Assembly: GCF_049701175.1 (NCBI RefSeq)
Contig: NZ_JBNATW010000007.1
Coordinates: 27,863 to 91,862, forward strand
DNA length: 64,000 nucleotides
Direction of reading: 5' to 3'
From: Thermovenabulum sp049701175
GTDB taxonomy: Bacteria; Bacillota; Thermosediminibacteria; Thermosediminibacterales; Thermosediminibacteraceae
Of the stretch, positions 32,198-40,500 are shown in pieces. Under the pieces are notes generated by a model. The model saw only the letters and a list, made by a program, of their open reading frames with translations, did no database searches and was not told where the DNA came from. Every line of letters begins with the position of its first letter. Position 1 is the first letter of the stretch. The translations under genes and the position numbers were made by a program.

Positions 32198-33266
32198 AGC
32201 AAGAATACTTATACCTTTTCTGATAATAATCATCGTATCCTTAGCTGTTCTCGGTTTTACCTCCTACTACGGTTCTTATAAGATATTCAAAAGTTTGGTT
32301 TATAAACTGCCCGATTACAATGAAAACATTTACACAGGGATTATAACTTCTAAATTGTTGGAACTTCAAAAGTACACCATATTGGTTGCAATAATTGCTA
32401 TTATAGCTGCCTCTCAGCTCACGTTTTTTTTCACATACAGCATTGTAAGGCCGATTAAGAAACTATCAATTGCTTGCGAGCGTGTTGCAAAAGGTGATTT
32501 TGATGTAAAGGTGGAATATAAAAGAAAGGACGAAATAGGTACATTAAAAGATGCCTTCAATACTATGGTTTTAAAATTAAAGGAATACATTGAACACTTA
32601 GAAAAGATAAATAGATTGACATTGATAGGTGAAATGTCCGCATCTCTTGCTCACGAAATAAGGAATCCCCTTCAGGGGATAAAGTCATGCTTACAGGTGA
32701 TAGAATCAAATTTAAAGGGGGAAGATGAAGTCCATCGTGAGCTTTTTTCACTGATATATATGGAAATAAATCGGATAGACAAAATAATAAAAGATATGTT
32801 GAACTATGCGAGGCCGTCTGAACCCAAATTTGAGGCGGTTTATGTAAAAAATGTCATTGATGAGCTTTTACCCTTTATAAAGCCTTTATTAAAAAAGAAG
32901 AGAATAAGATTAAATATAGATGTGGGGAAAAATTTAAAAGTCAGTGTAGATAAAACCCACCTAAAACAAATTTTTATAAACATAATTTCCAATTCAATTA
33001 AAGCCTGCAGGGAGAACGATTTAATAAGCATAAGAGCTCAAAAGTGTGAAGGAGAAGTAGCTATTATTTTAGAAGATACAGGGATGGGAATTTCAAAAGA
33101 AAATTTGGATAAGATTTTTACTCCTTTTTTCTCCACCTTTACTGAAGGGTCTGGTTTGGGGCTTTGTGTGGTTCAAACCCTTGTACATAAAAATAACGGG
33201 AGGATATGTATTGAAAGCGAAGAAAATAAAGGTACAAAGGTTCACATATTTTTACCGTGTGCATAA
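32184..33266 (+). CDS. Membrane histidine kinase (NtrB-like class)
   Basis: The 360-residue kinase has two membrane segments (about 8-27 and 66-88) around a very short external loop of about 38 residues, a HAMP domain (about 88-140), HisKA with H157 in SASLAHEIRNPLQGI, and a HATPase domain (NIISNSIKACREN, EDTGMGIS, GSGLGLCVV). The HExRNPL pattern is typical of kinases paired with NtrC-family regulators. The tiny external loop argues against direct ligand binding outside; the co-translated symporter may supply the signal. Likely partner: the NtrC-type regulator at 34831. A terminator follows at 33321. Confidence 0.93.
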   Translation: MRSIEARILIPFLIIIIVSLAVLGFTSYYGSYKIFKSLVYKLPDYNENIYTGIITSKLLELQKYTILVAIIAIIAASQLTFFFTYSIVRPIKKLSIACERVAKGDFDVKVEYKRKDEIGTLKDAFNTMVLKLKEYIEHLEKINRLTLIGEMSASLAHEIRNPLQGIKSCLQVIESNLKGEDEVHRELFSLIYMEINRIDKIIKDMLNYARPSEPKFEAVYVKNVIDELLPFIKPLLKKKRIRLNIDVGKNLKVSVDKTHLKQIFINIISNSIKACRENDLISIRAQKCEGEVAIILEDTGMGISKENLDKIFTPFFSTFTEGSGLGLCVVQTLVHKNNGRICIESEENKGTKVHIFLPCA

Positions 33267-33283
33267 TCGCACATATTGAGCGA
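33258..33283. promoter_or_regulatory. Cluster of TGWGCG half-sites upstream of the ycsG-like gene
   Basis: TGTGCA, then CGCACA (inverted) and TGAGCG lie within 26 bases, starting in the last codons of the kinase gene. They are 75-100 bases upstream of a sigma-54-type promoter, the usual distance for an enhancer bound by an NtrC-type activator. Confidence 0.6.
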
Positions 33284-33320
33284 AATACAACAGTAAATAT
33301 AGACTGGAATATTAAAAAGT

Positions 33321-33350
33321 AAGCCCATCTATTGAAGAATCGGGCTTTTT
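33321..33350 (+). terminator. Intrinsic terminator after the kinase gene
   Basis: AAGCCC (33321-33326) and GGGCTT (33342-33347) flank a 15-nt loop and a T tract follows. Confidence 0.75.
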
Positions 33351-33355
33351 TTATT

Positions 33356-33373
33356 TTGGAATAATTATTGCAA
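33356..33373 (+). promoter_or_regulatory. Sigma-54-type (-24/-12) promoter of the ycsG-like gene
   Basis: TTGGAATAATTATTGCA has GG (33358-33359), exactly ten bases, then GC (33370-33371), with the TTGCA -12 form. The gene begins about 100 bases downstream after AGGAGG. Confidence 0.75.
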
Positions 33374-33476
33374 AAAAAATATACAACCGGGAGGTGGTAA
33401 GATTACCTAAACTCGAGTTAAAAAATTTTAAAAACAGATACTAAAAATAATAAGAAATTAGAAGGAGGAATAAGAT

Positions 33477-34667
33477 TTGGAGAAAAAAAACTACTCTTTA
33501 AGCATGCTTTTAGGTGCCGCTTTTCTAATGGCTACTTCTGCTATAGGACCGGGTTTTCTTACACAAACAGCAGTGTTTACCCAAAAATACTTAGCCAGTT
33601 TCAGCGCTATAATACTTTTGACGATAATAATTGATATAGTAGTCCAGGTGAATATTTGGAGAATTATAGTTGCAGCTGGCAAGCGCGGACAGGAAATAGC
33701 AAATGATGTTTTACCGGGTCTTGGATATTTTGTATCTCTCATTATAGTAATCGGCGGTATAGCTTTTAACATAGGAAATGTAGCGGGGACAGGTATGGCT
33801 TTAAATACCCTATTTGGGCTTGATGCTCGTATAGGAGCAGCTATATCAGCTGTTATTTGTATCCTCATATTCACATCTAAAGAAATGGGAAGTGCAATGG
33901 ACAGGTTTGCACAGGTGTTAGGAGTTGTTATGGTGCTGTTGGCTGCCTATGTTGCTGTGGCTGCACATCCTCCGGTTGGAGAAGCTGTAGTTCGCACCTT
34001 TGCTCCGACTAAATTTGAATTTTTACCCTTGGTTACCCTTGTAGGCGGAACAGTTGGCGGTTATATAACCTTTGCAGGTGGGCACCGTCTTATTGAAGGA
34101 AATATGAGAGGCCTTGATGCGGTAAAAGAAGCGACAAAGAGTGCTGTATTTGGAATAGTTATTGCGGGTATAATGAGATATGCCCTATTCTTTGCAGACC
34201 TTGGGGTAGCAACTAAAGGAGTTCAGTTCGACCCGGTGAACCCTGCTGCAACACCCTTTTTGACGGTTGCAGGTGTTGTGGGTTATAAGTTATTTGGTCT
34301 TGTGCTTTGGGCGGCCGCCACTACTTCGGTTGTAGGTTGTTCTTTTACCACCCTCTCTTTTATAAAAACGTATTTCAAACCTGTAGAAGAAAACTTCTCT
34401 AAATTCATTATAGGCTTTATAGTATTCTGCACATTGTTCTTCATATTTATCGGAAAACCTGTAACACTCCTTGTATTTGCAGGAGCTATAAACGGTTTAA
34501 TACTACCTATCACACTGGGTTCAATGCTCTTAGCTTGCAAGAATAAAAAGATAGTTGGCGATTATAATCATCCGACCATATTGCTTATACTTGGAATTAT
34601 AGTCTTTTTAATAGAGGTATACGGCGGAATCAATTCACTGACGGGAATAGCACAGCTTTTTAAATAA
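33477..34667 (+). CDS. ycsG: Nramp-family transporter, YcsG type
   Basis: The 396-residue protein has about 11 membrane segments. AFLMATSAIGPGFLTQTAVF replaces the metal-binding DPGN motif of true Nramp carriers, so it is unlikely to be a manganese importer; GGHRLIEGNMRG is another family segment. In B. subtilis ycsG lies with ycsF, ycsI, kipI and kipA, the same set found here. This supports uptake of pyroglutamate or a related compound. TTG start at 33477 follows AGGAGG. It is transcribed alone from a predicted sigma-54 promoter. Confidence 0.88.
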   Translation: MEKKNYSLSMLLGAAFLMATSAIGPGFLTQTAVFTQKYLASFSAIILLTIIIDIVVQVNIWRIIVAAGKRGQEIANDVLPGLGYFVSLIIVIGGIAFNIGNVAGTGMALNTLFGLDARIGAAISAVICILIFTSKEMGSAMDRFAQVLGVVMVLLAAYVAVAAHPPVGEAVVRTFAPTKFEFLPLVTLVGGTVGGYITFAGGHRLIEGNMRGLDAVKEATKSAVFGIVIAGIMRYALFFADLGVATKGVQFDPVNPAATPFLTVAGVVGYKLFGLVLWAAATTSVVGCSFTTLSFIKTYFKPVEENFSKFIIGFIVFCTLFFIFIGKPVTLLVFAGAINGLILPITLGSMLLACKNKKIVGDYNHPTILLILGIIVFLIEVYGGINSLTGIAQLFK

Positions 34668-34698
34668 GAGATAATAAAAATCATAAAATATTCAAAGG

Positions 34699-34724
34699 GC
34701 GCAGAGTTCTTTCTGCGCTTTTTT
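34699..34724 (+). terminator. Intrinsic terminator after the ycsG-like gene
   Basis: GCGCAGA (34699-34705) pairs with TCTGCGC (34712-34718) and runs into six T residues. Confidence 0.85.
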
Positions 34725-34830
34725 ATATTGGGAAAAAACATCTTTTTTATAGTAAAGGAGGACAACGCCTATTGTTTGTCGAATATCTAAACGTGATGTA
34801 ATTGTTATACTAAGCAGGTGATGTATATTT

Positions 34831-36180
34831 ATGAGTTCGGTCAAAGTGCTGATAATAGACGATGAACCATCAATATGTAAAGCGTTACAAATTGCATTAA
34901 AAACGGAAGGATATGAAGTAGATACTGCATTTTCGGGAAAAGAAGGTATAAAAAAATTTAAGATGATTTTGCCCGATATAGTGATTTTGGATTTACGGCT
35001 GCCCGATTTAGACGGTATTAAGGTTATGGAGTCTATAAAAGCAATTGACAAAAATACCATATTTATATTAATAACCGCTTACGGTGATACCAAAACGGCG
35101 GTGGAAGCGGTAAAAAAAGGGGCTTATGATTTTATTACAAAACCCTTTGACCTCGATGAACTTAAGATTTCTATAAAAAAAGCCTTAAAAGAAAGGGCTC
35201 TTTTGGAGGAAAACAGTGTCCTAAAATCCCTGCAGGGAAAAAGCGTATTTATCACAAAGGATAAGGAACTACTAAACATTTTTTCTCAACTTAAAAACAT
35301 CTCAAATACCGATTGCCCTATATTAATAGAAGGTGAAACGGGCACGGGTAAAGAAGTAATGGCAAAAATGATACATGAAAGCAGTGAAAGAAGGACAAAG
35401 CCGTTCATTCCCATCAACTGCAGCGCAATTCCTGCGAATTTATTTGAAAGCGAGCTTTTCGGCCATGAGAAAAACGCTTTTACCGGAGCATCGGAGAGAA
35501 AAAAGGGCTTAATTGAGCTCGCAGATGGTGGCACACTTTTTTTGGATGAGGTTGGGGAACTTCCTTTAGAGCTTCAAGCAAAACTCCTTAGGTTTTTGGA
35601 GGAAAAGGCCATAAGGAGGGTTGGAGGCCTAAACTACATCCCTGTTGATGTAAGAATTATTTCTGCTACAAACAGAAATTTAAAGGAGGAAATAGAAAGG
35701 GGAAATTTTAGGAGGGATTTATATTACAGGCTCTGCGTTGTAAACTTTAAGATTCCACCTTTAAGGGAAAGAAAAGAAGATATTTTACTCATTTCGGAAC
35801 ATTTTTTAAAGGTTTTCAATACCCAATTTAATAAAAATATCAAAGGTTTTACCGAAAAGGCAAAAGAAATTCTTTTAAATTACAGCTGGCCGGGCAATGT
35901 GAGGGAATTAAGGAATATTATAGAAAGGGCGGTTATAATAGCAAGAGGAGAATATATTACCGAAAAAGAACTGCCCCTTGAAATGAGGGGTTCGGTAGAT
36001 GATATAGTCTTAGAAAAATACCCAAAAACCGATGTAATACCCCTGGAAGAGTTGGAAAAATACCATATAAAATTGGCCCTTGAAAAAACCGGGGGCAATA
36101 TTTCAAAAGCCGCAAAACTTTTGGGTATTAGCCGATTTGCACTGCAAAGGAGAATGAAAAAATATTTTGAAAGCGATTAA
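34831..36180 (+). CDS. NtrC/AtoC-type sigma-54-dependent response regulator
   Basis: This 449-residue activator has a receiver domain (acceptor D54 in IVILDLRLPDLDG), an AAA+ domain (Walker A EGETGTGKE; Walker B GTLFLDEVGEL; arginine finger region FRRDLYYRL) and a C-terminal Fis-type helix-turn-helix (GNISKAAKLLGISRFALQRR). The sigma-54 contact loop reads NAFTGA rather than the usual GAFTGA. It should bind enhancers and open sigma-54 promoters when phosphorylated, probably by the kinase at 32184. Candidate targets are the sigma-54 promoters at 30539 and 33356. A terminator follows. Confidence 0.95.
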   Translation: MSSVKVLIIDDEPSICKALQIALKTEGYEVDTAFSGKEGIKKFKMILPDIVILDLRLPDLDGIKVMESIKAIDKNTIFILITAYGDTKTAVEAVKKGAYDFITKPFDLDELKISIKKALKERALLEENSVLKSLQGKSVFITKDKELLNIFSQLKNISNTDCPILIEGETGTGKEVMAKMIHESSERRTKPFIPINCSAIPANLFESELFGHEKNAFTGASERKKGLIELADGGTLFLDEVGELPLELQAKLLRFLEEKAIRRVGGLNYIPVDVRIISATNRNLKEEIERGNFRRDLYYRLCVVNFKIPPLRERKEDILLISEHFLKVFNTQFNKNIKGFTEKAKEILLNYSWPGNVRELRNIIERAVIIARGEYITEKELPLEMRGSVDDIVLEKYPKTDVIPLEELEKYHIKLALEKTGGNISKAAKLLGISRFALQRRMKKYFESD

Positions 36181-36181
36181 A

Positions 36182-36211
36182 AAAACCCTTCTCTAGTGGA
36201 AGAAGGGTTTT
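36182..36211. terminator. Bidirectional intrinsic terminator
   Basis: AAAACCCTTCT (36182-36192) pairs with AGAAGGGTTTT (36201-36211). Confidence 0.85.
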
Positions 36212-36256
36212 AATATTTTATAAAATAAGGTAAAATAAAGATAGAGGTGAATTATT

Positions 36257-37306
36257 ATGATAAAGGTTCTTGTAGCTGACGATTCCGCCCTTATGAGGCT
36301 TATGATAAAGGATATATTGGAAAGCGACCCGGAAATAAAGGTTTTGGATACTGCAAGAAACGGGAAAGATGTAGTCGAAAAGGCAAGAAAGTTACATCCC
36401 GATGTGATAACCCTTGATGTGAACATGCCCGAGATGGATGGCCTTGAAGCCCTTAAAATAATAGAGGAAGAAAATTTGGGCAGGGTTATAATGCTTTCTT
36501 CACTAACCAAAGAAGGTGCTGAAATAACTTTAAAGGCATTAGAGTTAGGCGCTTTTGATTTTATACCCAAACCCGGTGGAAGCATTTCTGTAAATTTAAA
36601 GGACCTTTCCGAGGAAATAATAGAAAAGGTAAAGGCGGCGGCCAAAAGCAAAGTTTCTTTGAAGGAGCGTGATAAAACACTAATAGCTTCACCGCCCAGG
36701 ATAAATAAGGAATCCCTCTTTCAGTCAAAGGAAATGAAAGCTGTTGTGATAGGAATCTCAACAGGTGGCCCCAAAAACATAATGGAGGTTTTGCCCTACA
36801 TACCTTCGGATATAAATGCCGCGATCTTTTTGGTGCAGCACATGCCCCCTGCCTTTACCCTGCAGTATGCCAAAAGGCTTAACGAAAACTCAAAGATAAA
36901 AGTGGTGGAAGCCGAAGACGGCATGAGGGTGGAACCGGGTGTCTGCTATGTAGGGAAGGGAGGATACAACCTTTTATTAGAAGGAGACAAACGCGATGTG
37001 AGGATTAAGCTTACCGATTACCCCAAACACCGCTTCATGCCCTCTGCAGATGTGACTATGGAATCGGTGCTCACTGTGTTTGAAGAGGACACCATTGGGG
37101 TGTTAATGACAGGCATGGGTTCGGACGGTGCTGAAGCCATGGTCAAAATAAGAAAGGCTGGAGGAAGGACAATTGCCGAATCGGAGGAGACCGCCGTCAT
37201 TTTCGGTATGCCCAAGGCGGCAATAGAAAAGGGAGGAGCGGAATTTGTCCTCCCCAATTACGAAATACCCTCCAAAATAATTGAATTAGCTGGGCTTAGA
37301 AAATAA
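36257..37306 (+). CDS. cheB: Chemotaxis protein-glutamate methylesterase CheB
   Basis: CheB removes methyl esters (and deamidates glutamines) from chemoreceptors. The 349-residue protein has a receiver domain (D54 in ITLDVNMPEM) and a methylesterase domain with the catalytic triad S168 (GISTGGPKN), H195 (LVQHMPPAF) and D290 (TGMGSDGAEA). ATG follows AGAGGTG. No other che genes are nearby, apart from a decayed receptor gene at 39531. It converges on the gene at 37286 with a 21-base overlap. Confidence 0.96.
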   Translation: MIKVLVADDSALMRLMIKDILESDPEIKVLDTARNGKDVVEKARKLHPDVITLDVNMPEMDGLEALKIIEEENLGRVIMLSSLTKEGAEITLKALELGAFDFIPKPGGSISVNLKDLSEEIIEKVKAAAKSKVSLKERDKTLIASPPRINKESLFQSKEMKAVVIGISTGGPKNIMEVLPYIPSDINAAIFLVQHMPPAFTLQYAKRLNENSKIKVVEAEDGMRVEPGVCYVGKGGYNLLLEGDKRDVRIKLTDYPKHRFMPSADVTMESVLTVFEEDTIGVLMTGMGSDGAEAMVKIRKAGGRTIAESEETAVIFGMPKAAIEKGGAEFVLPNYEIPSKIIELAGLRK

Positions 37307-37837
37307 TTCCGATAAGAATTTGATAACCTTAAGCTTATTTTCCATATTTTCCTTATCCTCTTGAATTTTTGAAATAAGCCTTGCATCCTTTAAATAGGAG
37401 TTTATTGTCGCGGTGCTTAAAAAAACATCTACCTCTTTCCCCGATTTAAATGAAACTATAGACCTTTTTTTGTCCTTTTCTTTCACCCTTTCGATTTCAT
37501 AAAAGGATATGTATCCCAAGGTGCCGTCGTTTAAAGAATGGGGCTTTTCCCTGAACTTTACCGGAATCATGATGTAGTTTGAGGATAAAGGTAGGGGGAC
37601 CCCGTTCCTCTTATTGACGGCCTTCCCGTATTCATTCCTCAAAAGGGCCACATCCTTTCCAAAATGCCTTGCCATTTTGCTTATCAGGGTTTTAACCGTC
37701 TTTTTTACTAAAATTTCTTCACCGCTTTTTAATATTAACAAAGATGCGTTCCCCAAATCCTTCTGGTAAACAGGGATTATCGCTGCTATGCCTTGGTTTA
37801 TATACTTTTCAAAATTTCCCTTTGAAACAGACGACAA
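37286..37837 (-). CDS. Protein of unknown function, weakly ComK-like
   Basis: I cannot assign this 183-residue protein with confidence. The stretch IAAIIPVYQKDLGNASLLIL, later ISKMARHFGKD, and SSNYIMIPVKFREKPHSLNDG resemble the layout of ComK competence regulators (an IxPVY start, an R-FG segment, then a P-rich strand), but the match is weak. The C-terminal 40 residues are charged and helical. Start TTG 37837 follows AAAGGGGGA by six bases; the TTG at 37867 has no site. It overlaps the end of cheB on the other strand. Confidence 0.7.
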   Translation of the reverse strand: MSSVSKGNFEKYINQGIAAIIPVYQKDLGNASLLILKSGEEILVKKTVKTLISKMARHFGKDVALLRNEYGKAVNKRNGVPLPLSSNYIMIPVKFREKPHSLNDGTLGYISFYEIERVKEKDKKRSIVSFKSGKEVDVFLSTATINSYLKDARLISKIQEDKENMENKLKVIKFLSELFSKPS

Positions 37838-37904
37838 TTGAAGTCCCCCTTTACTTAAATTGACCAAACATATGTTCTATAATAATTATATAACATTTTT
37901 GCTT

Positions 37905-38429
37905 CTACGCAAGGGAAAAAATGTTAAAATCGAACCTATCCCCGGGACAGTCAGTTGCAGCACCCACAACATCCTTATGGCGTAAGATCCCTGTTCTTGG
38001 TATTTTATAAATATCCATTAAGTAGTATAAAAGTTGCTTCAATGCTTTTTTTTGGGCTTCAGTGGGTTTCATGTGCCCCTTTTTCCCAGTTGGATTGTCC
38101 TTGGAAGAAAAATTTCCCGTCAAAGCAATTCCGATAGACCGTGCGTTCATGTCTGACGCACTGCAGTGGGCCCCCACCACGAAATCGGGCCTTCCCCTTT
38201 CTATGGTTCCGTCCACCCTAATGAGGTAGTTGTAGCCTACACTGACTATTACTCCACCGTCATCGGTTTTTAAAAAACCCCTTTCGATGTATTCCTGCAC
38301 GAGGTAATCGGGCGATGTTATCTTTACTCTGAAACCCTTTTGGGCGTGCATCCTGTTTATTTCTAAGGTGGAGACGTCGTGCCCTGCGGTGTGGTGAAGG
38401 ATTATAAACTTCGGGTAAAGCCTTTCCAT
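37905..38429 (-). CDS. N-acetylmuramoyl-L-alanine amidase (Amidase_2)
   Basis: The 174-residue protein has the Amidase_2/PGRP zinc fold: ligands in IILHHTAGHD, ILRHKDV and TDCPGDRF, and the GAHCSASDMNARSIGIALTG core. It cleaves the bond between muramic acid and the peptide stem. There is no signal peptide, as in phage endolysins. It follows the YvrJ-type small protein gene; this cassette with DUF2922 and DUF1659 recurs in Firmicutes. ATG follows AGGAGGG. Confidence 0.92.
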   Translation of the reverse strand: MERLYPKFIILHHTAGHDVSTLEINRMHAQKGFRVKITSPDYLVQEYIERGFLKTDDGGVIVSVGYNYLIRVDGTIERGRPDFVVGAHCSASDMNARSIGIALTGNFSSKDNPTGKKGHMKPTEAQKKALKQLLYYLMDIYKIPRTGILRHKDVVGAATDCPGDRFDFNIFSLA

Positions 38430-38441
38430 AAAATTTCCCTC

Positions 38442-38597
38442 CTAATTTTTTTGCTCCTTTATGCCTTCTATAACCTTAGCGAGCTCAAAGATGCTGGATG
38501 TGAGGCTTTCCATCTTGGCTTCTATCCTCACCAAAAGGTAAATAGAAACAACTATGGGAAAGCCCACATTTGCAACCTGAGCTATCAGTCCTTCCAT
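38442..38597 (-). CDS. YvrJ family small membrane protein
   Basis: A 51-residue protein, MEGLIAQVANVGFPIVVSIY then LLVRIEAKMESL, with one membrane segment and a charged helical tail: the YvrJ pattern. ATG 38597 follows GGAAGGG, and the stop lies 13 bases before the amidase start, so they form an operon. Being holin-sized and next to a signal-less amidase, it might help export or regulate the amidase, but this is speculation. Confidence 0.85.
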   Translation of the reverse strand: MEGLIAQVANVGFPIVVSIYLLVRIEAKMESLTSSIFELAKVIEGIKEQKN

Positions 38598-38672
38598 GAA
38601 AAACACCCTTCCTTTCTGTAAAATATATGGACCAAATAGCCGTAGTGTTAAAACTCAAAAAAAGGGTTTTAA

Positions 38673-38697
38673 AAAAGCGGGGATAAACCCCGCTTTT
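38673..38697 (-). terminator. Intrinsic terminator after the DUF2922 gene
   Basis: AAAAGCGGGG (38673-38682) pairs with CCCCGCTTTT (38688-38697); on the minus strand it ends in a run of T. Confidence 0.8.
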
Positions 38698-38698
38698 A

Positions 38699-38920
38699 TT
38701 AAGCCGATGGAATCACTTCGATGACATCCCTTACAACGATCCTCGCTCCGAGAGCTTTCACCAAGTCCCCTCCCGTAGAGGAGAAGATATTTTTGGAAAG
38801 TATCAGGTTCATGGCATTTTGCACGTTTTCCGGAGTAAGGTCCTGCTTGGGCTCCTGAAGGGTAATCCTCACCGTTTTCCCCGCAGTATTTTGAAAGGAA
38901 AGCTCCAAATTGCTTGTCAT
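38699..38920 (-). CDS. DUF2922 family protein
   Basis: The 73-residue protein (LELSFQNTAGKTVRITLQEP, then KALGARIVVRDVIEVIP) matches the DUF2922 pattern of small soluble beta-rich proteins found with DUF1659 in Firmicutes. ATG follows GGGAGGTGA. Function is unknown. A terminator sits immediately after the stop, so the amidase and YvrJ genes depend on readthrough or their own promoter. Confidence 0.88.
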   Translation of the reverse strand: MTSNLELSFQNTAGKTVRITLQEPKQDLTPENVQNAMNLILSKNIFSSTGGDLVKALGARIVVRDVIEVIPSA

Positions 38921-38956
38921 TTACTTCACCTCCCTGTTAATTTTTTATTAGCCCTA

Positions 38957-39181
38957 TTAGACGGTTTCGGTAAGCTCAACTTCCACGGTTTTTCTTACAG
39001 CTTTAAGGTTAAATGCCTGAAGCCCTGCCAGAGCCTTTGCCACATCCATTACGTCCTGGTCCTGGGCATCGGTCTTTAAATTTCTAAAAGACCTTGCCTT
39101 GACAACGGGTTTTCCCTGTTCATCCACTCCTGTTTCAACGTGGATTTCAAGTACCGCATTTACCGGTGTTGCATTAACCAT
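38957..39181 (-). CDS. DUF1659 family protein
   Basis: The 74-residue protein (LEIHVETGVDEQGKPVVKAR, then SFRNLKTDAQDQDVMDVAKA) is a typical DUF1659 member, always small and paired with DUF2922. ATG follows TGGAGGTG. A -10 box TATAAT on the minus strand (39232-39227) suggests the operon promoter. Function unknown. Confidence 0.88.
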   Translation of the reverse strand: MVNATPVNAVLEIHVETGVDEQGKPVVKARSFRNLKTDAQDQDVMDVAKALAGLQAFNLKAVRKTVEVELTETV

Positions 39182-39530
39182 GATTTTTCACCTCCATCTT
39201 TTTTTTACTGCCGCGCGACAATTCTAATTATAAAGGGAGGCAGAAAAAAACAAAAAAGACGACCTACCCCGGGTCGAAAACCGAATGAGAACAAATGTTT
39301 GCTTTTTAATATTGATATTTCATGTGAGGTCTATTGAATAAGTTTTCATTATAAAAAGGTTTGAAATTATTGAGGAAAATTATGGATAAGAGAGCTTTTA
39401 ATATACAATTTCAAATAATAAAAGAAATTAAAAAAATGAAAAATTTACAGGTACATTATATTTTGTTAAAATATCAACGGAATGTGACGAATTTTTTATT
39501 ATTTTTTTATGAAAGGGGATGGGGATGGGT

Positions 39531-40469
39531 ATGAGAAGCATAAAAAGCAAAATGACCTTATTATTTTCACTAATTATCGTTATAAGTTTAGCGGCACTCT
39601 CCTTTACAAGTTATTTTTTTGCTCAAAAAGCCCTTACGCAAGAGGCAGAAAAAGCGCTTGTAAACATGTCCTAAAACCAGGCCGCGGATAGCCGGGAAAT
39701 AGTAGAATTAATAAAGAACATCACCGAAAGCATCGACAACGTATATTTGAAATTGAAGGCGATGAGGGAAAGCTCCGAAAATGCCGAGGTAAAGGCCGAT
39801 GAAGGTAGGAAGGTCCTCGATGGCTTGATAGCGAACATTGAAAATATTAAAAGGGCCTTTGATGAAGTGATATCAAGGGTGCAAAACCTCATTTCTTCCG
39901 TTTCACAGGTGGGTGAGATAAACGACATTGTAAACGGCATTGCGGAGCAGACGAATCTTCTCGCATTAAACGCCGCTATAGAAGCGGCAAGGGCCGGAAA
40001 GGTGGGCAAGGGCTTTGCGGTGGTGGCTTCGGAGATAAGGAAATTAGCGGAAGAGACCAAGTCCTCCTCCGTGAAAGTCAAAAACCTGATTTACGAGATA
40101 GGGGACGAAACCCGGGAAGTTTCAAATACATCGAACTGCGTGTCCGAAATGTTGAATTCCCAGGTTTCGGCGGTGGAAGAGACTTTAAAGTCCTTCGAGA
40201 ACATCTTAAATTCGGTAAAAAATATTGCACCGCTTATTAACGATACGTATCTTGCCTTAGATGAAACCGTAAAATCCAAAGATGCGGTGTTAAACAAGGC
40301 GGAAAGCATAAGCTCCGTGGTGGAGGAGATCTCGGCTTCGGCACAGGAGGTCTCCGCCTCGGCACAGGAATTGAGCGCCAGCACCGAAGAGATAGCTGCC
40401 ACGGCACAGAATCTTACCGACATTACCCGGAAAATGACGGAATCGGTAAATAAGTTTAAGGTGGAGTAA
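39531..40469 (+). pseudogene. Methyl-accepting chemotaxis protein, internally deleted with in-frame stop
   Basis: The frame starts at ATG 39531 (MRSIKSKMTLLFSLIIVISL), giving the first membrane segment of a chemoreceptor, and hits TAA at 39672-39674 after 47 codons. The same frame then continues without interruption as the cytoplasmic signalling domain (NQAADSREIVELIKNITESI onward) with the kinase-control hairpin EQTNLLALNAAIEAARAGK and a C-terminal region rich in SASAQELSAS. The sensor domain, second membrane segment and HAMP are missing, so a deletion joined the ends. Translation could reinitiate at TTG 39747 to yield a soluble signalling fragment. A terminator follows. Confidence 0.85.
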
Positions 40470-40500
40470 AATTTGTCGTTGGCATGTCGCGCGCACATAA

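Noticed and set aside
33477..34667. Manganese/iron importer of the Nramp family
   Set aside because: The metal-binding DPGN motif is replaced by GPGF and the gene context is oxoproline metabolism.
34754..34830. A frame reading RTTPIVCRISKRDVIVILSR before the response regulator, faintly like an IS110 transposase start, plus a 9-codon TTG frame after AAAGGAGG
   Set aside because: Too short and too weak to support; could be chance similarity prompted by the IS110 relics elsewhere.
39382..39534. A 50-codon frame (MDKRAFNIQF...) with GAGG upstream, ending over the chemoreceptor ATG
   Set aside because: The region is very AT-rich, the protein has no recognisable features, and its end is read from the purine-rich ribosome site of the next gene; more likely chance. 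The 39182-39530 gap otherwise holds only promoter-like sequence.
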